Shown piece by piece: positions 53,379-64,000 of a stretch of 64,000 nucleotides of DNA. Made by a program: the position numbers and the translations under genes. Under the pieces are notes generated by a model, which saw only the letters and a list, made by a program, of their open reading frames with translations, was not told where the DNA came from and did not search any database. How positions within the stretch are numbered: position 1 is the first letter of the stretch; the number at the start of each line of letters is the position of its first letter. The stretch is from Madurella fahalii (taxonomy: Eukaryota > Ascomycota > Sordariomycetes > Sordariales). Location: assembly GCA_029876055.1 (NCBI GenBank), contig CM056874.1, forward strand, positions 3,844,001 to 3,908,000, written 5' to 3'.

Positions 53379-56300
53379 GACGATGTGTGGTTTCTGGTGG
53401 ACTACTAGTATCCAGGAAAGTGTACCTTAGTCAAGGGAGTGTGTGGACGGACGGGGAGAGCTTATCAAGGCGATTGAGGGTGAAGTTAAAGCGAAGAAAT
53501 AAAGCCAAAGAGCGAGCAGGGTTTATATTCAAAGACCTCACCACGGCAAGCAGCAGACGTGAAGGAGGGCCGACTTTAGACGGGGCAGGGCCGGGCAAGG
53601 TGCCCTTCTCTAGCTCATTAGGTGAAAGAGCAGGTAATCAAGCCGCACCCCGCAAACCTTATTCTCCAGGGAGTAAGTCATGGATCCCTGGACCAGGCCG
53701 TTTGCTGCCGAGGGAAAAGGGCCCGTTTGTGATCGGCCTGGTCACAGGGTAGCATTGTGGTGTAGGGGACCGGCCGAAGCGGCAGCTAACAGCATAAGTA
53801 GATCCCAAGAGGGGGCCCGCGTGCTTTGTAAGTTGCAGCTTCCCAGTTGGGATGCGATGAGACATTCGTGGAGAACCGGCAGTTTAGTGCCAGAACTAAC
53901 GGGGTGCCGTTGTTTCTCCCTATGCGCCGAGGAAAACGGTCTGTGTGACGGTTGTCAGCATGGCCAAGAAAATCGGGACGAACAAGCAGGACGAGAGCAC
54001 CGCTCATGTGGTGCGAGCACGGCATTTGCGTGTCGAATATGTGTCGAGCGGCTGAATCCCGTTGGCCAGAGAACTAAGGTCAGACGGACCGACGGTCGTA
54101 CAGCTACGCTCTCGCTACCTCGCTGCAACACACCGGCTGTCCTACACGGTCATTGCCAGTCAATCGGTGACTACCTTAATCAATCAACATAAAGCACTAT
54201 AGAGCATAGACCCGCAAGCCGGCGGCAAGACATTTAATACTAGGTGTTTGGTCAAAAACCCCAGCTGTGCGTTTTGCCAAGCGCGACCGTCCCGTCTTCC
54301 TGATAGGGCGCTGGTTTGGGCCATACGGAAGCGTCAGCATGAATAAATTCGTTCAGTTGGCGGCTCAGCCTGCATGATCATGTGCAACGGGCCTATCGGA
54401 TCGCCAAAGGTCCATGACGTGGGTGCCAAAGGCACAACAGGGAAAGCCATGGCTTCGGCAGGAAGGGAGCACAACTTGCGCCTGCAAAACCCCTGCCTAC
54501 AGAGTGTGGATGTTGGCATTTCGGGCCGTTGCCGAATTTCAACTATGCTCAAGCAATTCCATCGCATTCATCCTCCGCGCCATCGTTACCACAGGCTTCC
54601 GCATCCTCAGCAGCCCAGGATGGGTCGACTTCGGTTGCTGCGGAACTACCTAACTTTTAGCGGGGATTGTGCGCTGGACGCAAGTCAATGCTATTGAACC
54701 GATGCTTGGCGAATGGCGACCACAACCTGCTCTATTCCATAGCGCCCGAAGCAACCTGCCGCTCGAGGTTTCTAGTCTCCATTGTTTTTGCCCGGTCAAC
54801 GTCAGTGGGACGGGAGAGAAATCACCGACATTTCCTTTATGCTGTTGTGACTTTCTGGGACATCTTGGATATGTGCGAGTCTTACACCCTGAGCGGGGAG
54901 CTTACAGGTGCTGCGCCAACAATTCAAGGCTTTCAGTAATACCCTGCTCTCAGCTAATTCACGTCCCAACCGTTCGGGTGATTCAGTGTAGTTACTGATT
55001 GGAAGCATTGATCGCGATTAATATGCAGATAAGTTTGGTCAGACTTATGAGAGACGATGACATAGATTGCTTTCAACTTTCAAATCATCAACAGGAGAGA
55101 TGCCCTTGGGTAAAGTTCCAACACCCCAGCTACGTATACCCTGATACTTATCCGACATGACGGTTCTGAGTGCACAGGTTGGCAAGAACACGCGGGTGCT
55201 ACCGGAGCTCTGCTGCTCCCACAAATAGCGTATTGACAACCCACTTACAGAACTCCTTAACGTAATACTTGGCGCATGGCTCATGCAAACAGCAGGGCCA
55301 GGCATTTTTCCTCGCAAACGCTGCTTGTTGTTAGCGCCCATCATCTCCTTCCACGTCCCCCTTCTCACACTTCACCACCCTGTAGAAATGAGAAGTGCTG
55401 TCCAAGTACCGCCGCCCAATTTCGAACCCACAGCAAATCAAACGAAGCCAGGTTCCACCGCGGTAGTTAGGGCCAAGGCGCAGACCTCCTCGGCTGACGA
55501 ACCCCATTCTCTGATTACAGGTAGGTACCTACATATGAGATGCACCAGGTGCATCTACGAAGGCCGCAGAATTAGTAACGCGCACAAGACCGTTACAGAG
55601 GAACAATATCCCGTATTCAAAGTCCCCCATCTGCTATCCACTGCCCTCGCTCTGGATATTCCCCCACCCTATCCGCCCTCCCGAATGGGATGTTAAACAG
55701 AACCTTGAAGCCTTAATCAGGTTGCTGGTATTGCTCCATAATTTACTTCAACCGCGTCATAATTCATACTAATACGTACAGTTACCGTAGGGTTAGGTCC
55801 GTTATCCGCCTCCTACGGAGCCCCTCTTTACGTACCCATCAGCCCCATAATACGCTGCCGTCTTTTGTGCACTCTTTGTCCTGCCTAGGCTGCCGTAACC
55901 CACGTTTGTCCCACCATCCATTACGGGTGACCTAACCATAGAAGCAACCACCAAGCGTGAGGTGAATTCGGAGGATTAAGCAATCGTGATGGGATCGTAT
56001 GGTGACGGATCTTGCAGGATATTGACAAGGCAGAGTTCTCCTTGGTTTCCGTCCATATGGAAGTCTCGGAGTGGCTGAGTTACATCCGGCGCAGTGCATC
56101 GCTGGAATGCCAAGCATATTGTTCCTGGACATGTCGGATTGTTATGAAATCTCCGGCAATTCCACCCGACCCATGAAAGGAATCGGACAGAGCGTAGGGA
56201 ACCCCTTCTCTCCCCCGTCCCATCCGTCGTAGCTGTTGTTGTAGGGATGTTGGCAGAGTCGTCGGCGATGCCAAGGCGGCTGTGACCTTCAACTTTTGAC

Positions 56301-56755
56301 AGACTTTAACCACATCAGCAACCAGCACTCCAATGGTTAAGGGCTTTGGCTTCCCGATGACGGAATTTCTATTATGTATCTGGCGTGTTGTAAAGCTCCG
56401 GACCTATAGATGAATCGGACCAGCCATTCCTATTGCTGGGGTTGTGTACAGCGTATATTTATTGGGCTCGCAGGGTTAAGCGTTGGCAAATCGCGTATTC
56501 AGCCAAGTAAGCAGCGTATTCGCGCACTGAGTGGGGATTGCCGGATTAGGGAGGTTCGCAATGGAGGCATATCCTCAAAGGCATGGACTCCTCGAAGTAC
56601 ATAAAGCAGTCGATGCCGTCCTCGACCGAGTCAATACCTTACTTGTCTCTGCATCAGGCTTCTGATTATAGATACCTTGATACGGTATTTTCAACCACCA
56701 TCCCTCCATTCGCCAGACACTCAGTTCATCACCAAGTCTAATTCATCGAAAAAAA
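53379..56755. other. 3.4-kb stretch without a recognisable gene
   Basis: Many frames of 60-170 codons occur on both strands, none with recognisable motifs or plausible codon character. One copy of the palindrome TAGGTACCTA is at 55522-55531. A spliced gene of an unknown family could be hidden here. Confidence 0.35.
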
Positions 56756-57564
56756 ATGCTCTCCAAGTTCATCGCCAGCTCGGCCGCCATGGTAGCCTTG
56801 TCCTCCTTAGTGACGGCGGCTCCTCAACTTAGCATACCTGCTCAACTGCAGCTTGCCGACTCGTAAGTGCCGACGACTTACGAAACGCAACCCCCATCCC
56901 GACCTCCCCATATCTAATGCATATGCATCATATCTAGTGTTGCCGATAGATATCAGATCCTCCCCAATAACGAAGACTTCGTCTTTGATTTCAACACGGC
57001 TACTGTTCCCATCGCTAGCCGCAAGAACTTCCATGCGCTCGTCGGAACCGGCCTCTCTGTGACGGTCGGGAGAGCAGAGGGTGAGTGACGCACGAGAATC
57101 AGGCCCCCTCCCGGGAATATTCCAAGCTAATCGATACCATCACGACAACAGGCTGCAGCATGGCGGCGCTGCACATCCACCCGCGGTCCGCCGAGATCTT
57201 CGTCGTGCTCGAGGGCCGCATGTACACCGAGATGATTCCCGAGGGCGGCGTGGTCGACGCCGACGGCAAGCCGCGCGTGATCCGCACCGAGCTGCGCGCC
57301 AACCAGACCACCATCTTCCCCCAGGGCTCGTTCCACGCGCAGGTCAACCCGGACTGCACGCCCGCGCTTGCCGTGGCCGCGTTCGCCTCGGACGACCCCG
57401 GTGCGGCCCTGGTCGTGCCCCAGGTCTTCACCCAGACCGACGACTTCGTGCTAAGCTCGTTTGGCGACGCCATCTCACCCGAGGAGCTCGCGCGGTTCAG
57501 GGAGGCGATCCCCAAGGGCGCCATTCTCGAGGCGGCCGAGTGCCGTAAGAGGTGTGGGTTGTAA
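56756..57564 (+). CDS. Secreted germin-like cupin (spherulin type)
   Basis: Three exons, 56756-56862, 56938-57080 and 57152-57564, give 220 residues. A signal peptide (residues 1-22, ending LVTAAP) is followed by a single germin-type cupin domain. Motif 1, ALHIHPRSAEIFVVLEG, carries the two His and the Glu metal ligands. Motif 2, FPQGSFHAQVN, supplies the third His. The metal site (Mn or Fe in germins) is therefore complete. Splicing is required to join GRAE to GCSMAALHIH. Related fungal and slime-mould spherulin-1A proteins are extracellular and stress- or development-associated, and some germins have oxalate oxidase or superoxide dismutase activity. Activity here is not predictable. The start codon follows a run of eight A. 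Confidence 0.9.
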
Positions 57565-57829
57565 GGATGTGTAGTAGTACTAGCAGGTCTTTGCTCTTTG
57601 CTATTGGCCTGTTCGTTAGTACAAGCTCACGTACCCCACGCAGGAATGTTGTTGGTTGAGGGGATGAATTCAGGTTAAGGGAAATGTAACCGCCACTGTG
57701 GAAGACAGTGGGGGGGGGGGGGGGGCGAAACCGAAGTCGAGGATAAGAGTTTTCAGTGCCTTTATAAGGCGTTCCGTTCTTTTACAACTAACTAGTTTCT
57801 ACTATTCTTGTTTCTTATTTATTTTCTTA
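57565..57829. other. 3' flank of the cupin gene with a G16 run
   Basis: A homopolymer of 16 G lies at 57710-57725. The sequence then shifts to AT-rich composition towards the retroelement relic. Confidence 0.5.
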
Positions 57830-58262
57830 TTAAAATAGTACAGAAATATACATCTATACCTACGTACCCATCAAAACAATGTGGAGGGCAAAGGTAGCTA
57901 AATACCATATAGACAAGATAGATACTAAGTCAGGTCAAGCGATACCTACAACAAATTGGGTTTCTGCAGCCTAAACAAGGTCAAAACAACATATACAGTT
58001 AGAGCGCTCTCTAATCAGAGACAGATTGCTTTGTACACCAAGAAAGCTCGTCAATTGAGCTTATAATAAGTATGGAAAGAGTATTGTATTGGTTGTCTTG
58101 TCTCAAGAGCAATGGTAAGGACAACCCTACTTATAGTGTAAAAGAAGAATGGGCCATCGGCGAGTTCCAGTCTCGAGAGCGTCGATCTAGTAATGTGGCT
58201 CTCTGATCAGAGGAACCTCGTCCCACGGGGATAGTTGTCTCTAACTCACTGTATAAAACAGT
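57830..58262 (+). repeat. Decayed retroelement copy A (LTR-retrotransposon-like, RIP-affected)
   Basis: This segment aligns over its whole length with the reverse complement of 60240-60670. Shared anchors include ACAAATTGGGT, GTCAAAACAA, AAGAAAGCT, GAGCAAT, CTACTTATAGTG and TCTGATCAGAGGAAC. Differences between copies are mainly C/T and G/A. A purine-rich stretch followed by TGT (near 58076-58087) resembles a polypurine tract followed by an LTR start, and TATAAAA lies at about 58252. No coding capacity remains. Assignment to LTR retroelements is inferred from these signals. Confidence 0.65.
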
Positions 58263-58532
58263 ATTCTTTTTGTATTTAGCGGTAGAAGAACTAGCATACC
58301 CTTATAGGGTAAAGCGGTACAGAAAGAATAATATATTCTACAATAATAGATTATAAAGCGTAATGGAATTTATTCTTGAGGACGTTAAGATAGAGATTAT
58401 AATAGTACCAAATCATTATCATTTGAGTCAAAGTTCTCATAATGAGCTAGGGAATACCGTTCTTAAGGATCTTGGGCCCTCAAGCTAGAGAGAGATACTT
58501 ATAGGGTCAATACTATCTCGTTAATTTCCACT
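58263..58532. other. AT-rich flank of retroelement copy A
   Basis: Strongly AT-rich, with stops in all frames, and probably a continuation of the decayed element. It cannot be aligned confidently with copy B. Confidence 0.4.
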
Positions 58533-59487
58533 TTATACTAATAATTCCCTAGCACAAGCTATAATAAGTAGTATCAAGTAGCTCCATCCTAACCTCTGGC
58601 CTTGAGTGATCCCGAGATAACTAGACGCCGCGTTACTAGTAGATATGACAGTGACTCTCTGCGTTACAGTCTCGGTGGCCAAGATCGTAGTCCTTATCCT
58701 TATCGTCGTCGGTGTTGGAAGTGATGTCGTTACTGGAATATCTTCCATTAGTCTCTCCATCGCTCTGTATGGGAAAGGAAAACGAGTATTTACGAGCGAA
58801 TGTATTCCGGTACCACGTTCTCGGCATATCGTAGAAATTCTCGCCGGTAAAACACCCTATCATACTGTGGATGCCCGTGGCGGCGACCCCGCGGGAGTTG
58901 AGCAGCGTGATGGTGTCGCAGTGGTCTGTGCCGCTGTTTCTTAAGATCAGTAGTCTGTCACTCTTGGGATTGGACCCCACGGATGGTCTACCCCACAGCA
59001 GGTAGTTGAGGAGGTGAAACTAACCAGTTCGCCGTGCCGCTGTTGTGGAGCACGTCGTTCCCGCGACATGCCGTCGGGAAGTTACACGTGGTGGCGCCGA
59101 TGTCACAGCACGCGGCCCAGGGAGAACCGGGGTCCGAGTCGACGCCGAAGCGCTTCCCGGGCGGACAGGTTTGCGTGTACCCTGCGTGTGTGCTGTGAGT
59201 CATTTCATCGCCTCCACCGCAGTCGGGGTAACTGATACTACTAGTAGGTAGTCGCAGCCTCTGCCAAACTTACAGTATCCGGAATGTGGGAGATATCCTA
59301 CAAAGTCGGGGCCGCGCTGCCTCCTTTCGAGTTGTGCGGTAACATGTACATCGCGAAGCTCGGGCGGGGGCGCCACCATCTCTAGAGACATGGCATCACG
59401 CCGGTCGGCGCCGGGTTTGGGTGGGGTATTGTCTGCCCACACGAGCGAAAAGACGCCCAGAAGGATTGGAACAAGGGCATGATGCAT
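58533..59487 (-). CDS. Secreted cysteine-rich surface protein between retroelement copies
   Basis: Exon 1 (59487-59274) has a signal peptide (MHHALVPILLGVFSLVWA) and a short pro-region. Intron GTAAGT...CGCAG leads to exon 2 (59181-59025), with TQTCPPGKRFG, WAACCDIGATTCNFPTAC and NSGTANW. Intron GTTAGT...AACAG leads to exon 3 (from 58933), with CGTDHCDTITLLNS and MIGCFTGENFY. Cysteine pattern and order match fungal secreted or wall-surface proteins that usually end in a Ser/Thr-rich stalk and a membrane or GPI segment. In the frame of exon 3 translation stops at 58636. In the overlapping frame ending at 58533 lie a Thr-rich stalk (TTIRIRTTILATETVT) and a hydrophobic end (WSYLILLIIACA). A third intron of about 52 nt (around 58828-58777, GTGGTA...TACAG) could join them, otherwise a frameshift has occurred. 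Confidence 0.6.
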
Positions 59488-60239
59488 ATCGGCACGGGTT
59501 TAGTGTTGAGGCGAGTCGAGCCGATCCAGAAGAACAACATGCGGTGAGATGAAAACAGGGTTAAGCGGTTGGTTTCGCACCTTTTCATTCCTTTGTCCCA
59601 CGCAAGACCGTAATCCCACCAAGTTTTTGCGGCGTTTGCCCAACAGGCATTGCGGCTGAGGGTGCAATCTTAGCAGGGAAGTTGATATCCAATGGCCGAG
59701 TTTCCCCATGCAAATCGTGTTGCACAATCATGGTCAAAATTGCTCACCTTCCGTCATACTCGCCATCTTGGCGCTTTCCTGCATTGCAAAGCCCCCAATC
59801 TGGTCACCGACTTGGGAATTTCCATTTCTTCTTTCAAAACCGAGCAGTTGCTGCCTTAATCCGAGCCAGTCTCAGCCAATCTGATCCAGCCTAACGGGGG
59901 GAACGTGTTTTAGGCTACTGCAGCTGAAGCTACCATGACTTTACTCAAAGGATGCCTAAGGTACCTAGTTTTCGGGACACCGGTGAATCGCCGCCTAATC
60001 ACTTATCTGCTCCAGCTATATATGCACCGGTAAAGTACATTCAAAACAAATACGTAATATAGGTACCTACTGATGCATTCTAAGCTGGAATACCATGTAT
60101 TGCTATAGCCTTGCCTAATTAGTTTAGGAGGACCTTCGTCGGCTAGCCTAGTAGACCAGTCTCTAACCTGTTTTTTCCAATGTACCTTCTAAGCTTTACT
60201 AAGATATTAACTATAGAGATATTCAAGAAGTTTAGAGAA
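59488..60239. other. Spacer leading into retroelement copy B
   Basis: The first 450 bases are the promoter side of the secreted protein gene. From about 59940 the sequence becomes AT-rich. One copy of the palindrome TAGGTACCTA is at 60060-60069. No gene. Confidence 0.4.
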
Positions 60240-60670
60240 TAGATCGAGTTAGTAAATTAGGGAAAACAGTCCCTAGAGGGCAGGGTTCCTCTGATCAGAA
60301 GGATGCAGTTACTAGGATAGTGCTCTAGGAGCTAGAACTTGCTGTAGGCCCATTTTTCTTTCGCACTATAAGTAGAGCCGTCCTAGCTATTGCTCCTTAG
60401 ACAGAACAATCAATTTCAACACTCTCTTTACACTTGTTGCAGGCTTAATTGACAAGCTTTCTTTATGTGCAAAGTGGTCTCCCTCTGACTAGAGAGAGCT
60501 CTATCTGCACACATTGTTTTGACTTTGTTTAAGCTGCAGGGACCCAATTTGTGGTGGTGTCGCCTGGCCTATCTTGTCTATCTTGTCTGTCTGGCATTTG
60601 GCCGTCTTTGCCCTCCCCCTTGATTTTGGTGGGTATGTGGGTGTAGATGTGTGTTTCTACACCATTTCAA
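60240..60670 (-). repeat. Decayed retroelement copy B, inverted relative to copy A
   Basis: The reverse complement aligns with 57830-58262. Read on the minus strand it keeps more ancestral C/G (for example ACACCCACATACCCACC where copy A has T-rich variants), but at other positions it carries A/T where copy A has G/C, so both copies have mutated. The purine tract AAAGAGAG followed by TGTTGAAATTG resembles the 3' end of an LTR retroelement interior joined to an LTR. Confidence 0.65.
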
Positions 60671-62174
60671 TAGCCTTATATCTCTTAAACTGAATAGTCA
60701 ACTGCTATAGCAGTTGCCTGAGGGGAAATGTCGGATATAAGGGTAGTTTAGAATAAAGTTGTATGGTATTAAGTCTTAGCTATGTAGATAAAACTATATC
60801 TATCTAGGGATATGAATTTTCAGTAGAATAAAGCCTATGCAGAATACAATGCAACCTACTCTTTTCTAGCTAAATATACGTTGTGTCTGATAAGTAGGCC
60901 TTGCATAGACGGCTGCTATATGCAAATCACAAAGCTATAGACTCTCTTTAAGGCACTAGAAATTGCGAGGGTAAACAGTAATTTAACCATTTAAATAAGC
61001 TTATAGGTCTCTGCTCCTACAAAGCCAGTTCAGTCTTGGCATTGTTTTTAACCCCGCTATTCACGTTCATTTCTCAGCTGCTGCCAAACCCAGAACAAAC
61101 TCGGAAAAATGCTCAGCAAGAGATGAATATATTCTTCCAAGCTTCACCCAATGCCAGCGCTGGGAACGGTGAGTCAGCTAAACCGAAGCTACACAGAGAT
61201 TGCTTCGAATACAGAGAGATGAGGAGGACCATTACTCACTACAATAGGCCACAGACGTCTACTTCTCGTCGTCAACCGATGTTCTCAGACTTGAACCGTT
61301 TGCATCTTGTTGTACACATTTCCTTTTGGGTGTCCAGGAGAATGCAAGACGCTCTGTGACCGTCGGTGGACTCTGAAGGTATCTGTCGAGCATCACACTG
61401 CTGGTTGTCTCCTTGTTGGCCCTTCACCAAACTGGGTCAGTCCCATAGTTTTTTTTTTTTTACCGTTCCCTTCTCCACTTACATTCTGCTGGCGCTGGTG
61501 TGGGATCCTGAGATATTCGCCTTGGTTGAGACGACTTCCTCCATCTTGGATTCGGCGAATAACTAAGTTTATTGTTGGCCGAGCCGTTGTTCTGCAACTA
61601 CGCATATGAAATCAGCGGAACAACACAACCGGTTCGAAGGCTTGCCTTTTTCTCCAGCTTTGGTGAGAGAGTTAGTTCACCATTTATGTTCCAGTGCCAC
61701 TTCCCAGCCCGGAAACGCTTCAACGCTCTCACTCTACCCGACTATCCATGCGCGATAGACGCGTTGAACACATTGCGAGATCCCTCTGGGAAGAGGTTGA
61801 GCACATCTGCGTTCTCACCTTCAGTGCTATCGGTTCTGAGTGTGATTGGTCAGGAGTTTGGCTTCTGCCACGGAGATGCATCGGGTGGATCCGCACCAAC
61901 GAAATCAATCAGCACAGTTGTGCTGTGGGGAGCGCGTGCCTAAATTGGTCGGACGCTGATAGTGCGCCCGCAACGAGAGTTACCCGAAAACTTCTCTTTG
62001 CCTTCATTGAAGGAGCTGGCCCTAACCCCAAAATACGCAGAGCGACCGGAAAAATGGCAATCTTCTCGCACACGTCGGGGAACGACTCCATAAGGTAGAT
62101 TGGGCCCTGGTCGATAATGGCCCACCTGTGGCACCAGTACGCTCCTCAATTTTCTCGGGGGGCAGATTTCAGTA
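60671..62174. other. AT-rich then unique spacer before the C2H2 gene
   Basis: 60671-61020 is AT-rich and probably decayed repeat. From 61020 composition returns to normal, but no supported gene is seen. A T12 run lies at about 61450-61461. The frames of 100-134 codons at 61036-62098 overlap each other and have no protein character. Confidence 0.4.
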
Positions 62175-64000
62175 ATGCCATCTTCGGCAACATCAATACC
62201 GGCCTCGCCGAAGGCCTCACTCGCCCCAAAGAGAGAGGTATACAAGTGCCAATTCTGCAACCGCACATTCAGCAGGAGCGAGCACAGGAGCAGGCATGAG
62301 CGGTCCCGTATGTGTTTACCATTGCCACCCTTACCTTCTCACCCCATCGCCCCTCCTCCCCCTCCTCCCCCTCCTCCCTCTCTCCCCCTCCTCCTCCCGT
62401 CGGGACCTCGTTTTCCTCCTAACCAGTGGATACAGACACAAAAGAGCGGCCCTTCAAGTGCCTGAAGTGTCGCAGCACCTTTGTGCGCCGCGATCTTCTT
62501 CTCCACCATGACCGCACCGTCCATGCGAAAGATGGGGGCGTTCCTCTCCACAGCGACGGCAAGCGCCGTGGCGGTCCCGAGACTGCTAGGCCTGTCAGCG
62601 GTCCCTCCAAGTCTGCAATCGCCATCGATACTTCCGCTCTTGAGCAAATCGAAGCCAATAGCGTCGGTATCTTTGACGTGGAAACCGCTGCAATGCTTGT
62701 CGCTGACTTTCATCAAAAAGCTACCGCAGCGGCTCAGGCCAATGACAGCCACTACGACAGCAGCTCGGGCATGGCCTTCTCGCAGAACGAGTCCTCAGTG
62801 ATGGAGCCTTCAGTGAGGTACTCCATCAGCGACCTCCGCCCGCCGCAGTGGGACCTAGTTCGCGGAGCGCCGTCACGCTCTACAGTGCCCAAGGATAGCG
62901 ATAAGGTACCGAGTGAATTCGTCCAGAAAACAAGCCTTGGGGACCACAATTCAGACGGCGGAGCAGAAATCAATGCTTCTGTCGAAAGGAGCGAGCAGGA
63001 CCCCGTGGGTGGATCGGGCCCGGATGACTTACGACAGTACGACAGCGACGCAGCGGGGCCACTCTCGCCCACGGCTTTAAGCGATGAAAAGTCAGACTGT
63101 GCGCCGATTACTTCTGAACCGGCATACTCTCGGGAGTTGTCGGTGGAGACCGGGGTTCTCTCAATGTCTGATGATTCGGAGGATGCCGCTCTACAGTCTC
63201 CTCCGGGCCTGGGGAATGAGCTATCCAGGGTCACCGATGTAGTGGCCTATCAAATAGTCCAAGAGTTCTGGAAGATAGGTTCTTCGCGGCGGACGAGCAA
63301 TTCCACTACTCGCACCAGGACCCCTAGGATAGATGAAGGGCCACCACAATCCATTGATGGCACTTTCGTTTGTCCTCCAAACCCTACCGAGCAGGCACGC
63401 AGAACATCCCAAAAGAGAACCTACGCCGAAAAGGAAGATGACGGGTCTGACGGCGAGGGATCGCGAAGGCGGCGATCAAAACGGCCAACACCACGTGCCC
63501 CCGATGATAGAAGAACAACCAAATGGCTCGCGTGCCCTTTCTGGAAACTCGACCCGAGCGAGCACCGGGCGTGCTTCAGGCTCACCCTCGACGGCATCGC
63601 CCGTGTAAAGCAGCATCTCAGTAGAAGGCATACCCCCGATTTTTATTGCGAGTTCTGCATGGCAGTATTCTCAGACCAGGAAGACCACCAAAGGCACGTA
63701 CAATCCAGATCCTGCTCGTATCGGTCTTGCAAGTTCACCGGCATAACACACCAGCAACACCGCCAGCTGTCAAGACGGTCGAAGCCCAATCTGTCGGAAC
63801 AAGAGCGATGGTTTGCCATATGGGATATCGTCTTCCCCAGTCATCCACGCCCCGCTTCGGCTTATATGGATTCCGACCTGTCCGAGGACCTGTGCCAGTT
63901 CAGGGAGTTTGCGCAGCTCCGTGGTCCGGCCATGATCCTAGCGGAGATACAGGCAAACCACCGTGCCTCAATGTCGGAACTTACAGAGGCACAAGCCTCC
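62175..64000 (+). CDS. C2H2 zinc-finger transcription factor (cut by window end)
   Basis: Exon 1 (62175-62307) and exon 2 (62436 to beyond 64000) flank a 128-nt intron (GTATGT...TACAG) containing a (CTC)n tract. The splice creates the typical finger linker HTKERPF. Finger 1 has Cys25, Cys28, His41 and His45. Finger 2 has Cys53, Cys56, His69 and His74 with the RTVH ending. A long Ser/Asp-rich region follows, with a basic segment (SRRRRSKRPTPRA) likely to act as nuclear localisation signal. Then comes the fungal degenerate finger region LACPFWKLDPSEH, HLSRRHTPDFYCEFC and VFSDQEDHQRHV. The reading frame is open at the window end, so the C-terminus is missing. N-terminal paired C2H2 plus this C-terminal module occur in many uncharacterised ascomycete regulators. 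Targets are unknown. Confidence 0.85.

Noticed and set aside
53680..54192. 170-codon plus-strand frame in the 3.4-kb gap
   Set aside because: Irregular composition with many Cys and Arg, no motif and no plausible splice sites linking it to other exons.
61036..62098. Several overlapping frames of 100-134 codons
   Set aside because: They overlap on both strands in low-complexity or ordinary intergenic sequence and lack protein features.

Overview
The window is nuclear DNA of a filamentous ascomycete (Pezizomycotina, most likely a Sordariomycete). Evidence: protein genes carry many short introns (about 39 inferred, mostly 52-130 nt, with GTRNGT donors and CTRAC-like branch sites). The gene content is typical of plant-biomass fungi: an AA9 polysaccharide monooxygenase with a CBM1, a GH17 wall glucanase with a membrane anchor, a GH2 enzyme, a vanillyl-alcohol-oxidase-type flavoenzyme, small secreted proteins and a HET-domain fragment. 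There are also AT-rich retroelement remnants whose copies differ mainly by C/T and G/A changes, as expected from repeat-induced point mutation (RIP). No species name can be given from sequence alone.

Layout. 0.5-4.3 kb: cellular RNA-dependent RNA polymerase of the RNA-silencing type in three exons. 5.5-6.6 kb: CECR5/HAD-like protein that has lost its catalytic residues. 9.1-9.5 kb: small secreted protein with ten cysteines. 11.3-14.3 kb: conserved fungal protein often labelled a BTB transcription factor, and a fungal amidoligase. 16.4-17.0 kb: small gene whose GC-AG intron decides whether it gains a C-terminal membrane helix. 18.3-19.0 kb: broken HET gene. 19.4-21.7 kb: membrane-anchored GH17 glucanase. 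23.5-28.7 kb: small hydrophilic protein, tRNA-Gly(GCC), and a six-exon CorA-like transporter-family gene. 28.9-32.0 kb: divergent pair of an HTD2-like dehydratase and an acyl-CoA dehydrogenase. 32.8-35.6 kb: large multidomain protein (cupin-like, TPR, ankyrin, TIR-like) resembling immune or allorecognition receptors. 37.0-41.9 kb: AA9-CBM1 and a transcription factor with Zn2Cys6-like and C2H2 fingers. 43.0-47.0 kb: divergent flavoenzyme pair. 48.9-50.1 kb: ankyrin protein and tRNA-Asn(GTT). 51.2-57.6 kb: GH2 enzyme, a 3.4-kb gap and a secreted germin-like cupin. 57.8-60.7 kb: two decayed inverted retroelement copies around a secreted cysteine-rich gene. 62.2 kb to the end: C2H2 transcription factor cut by the window edge.

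Two head-to-head pairs look like functional units. The HTD2-like dehydratase and acyl-CoA dehydrogenase share 353 bp and suit mitochondrial acyl-thioester metabolism. The vanillyl-alcohol-oxidase-like enzyme and the FAD monooxygenase share 476 bp and suit catabolism of lignin-derived phenols, beside the lignocellulose-active AA9. The strongest candidate for new biology is the cupin-like/TPR/ankyrin/TIR-like protein at 32.8-35.6 kb. Next are the GC-AG introns with an identical GCAAGT donor in three genes. Exon joins are inferred from reading frame, phase and family conservation and have not been checked against transcripts.
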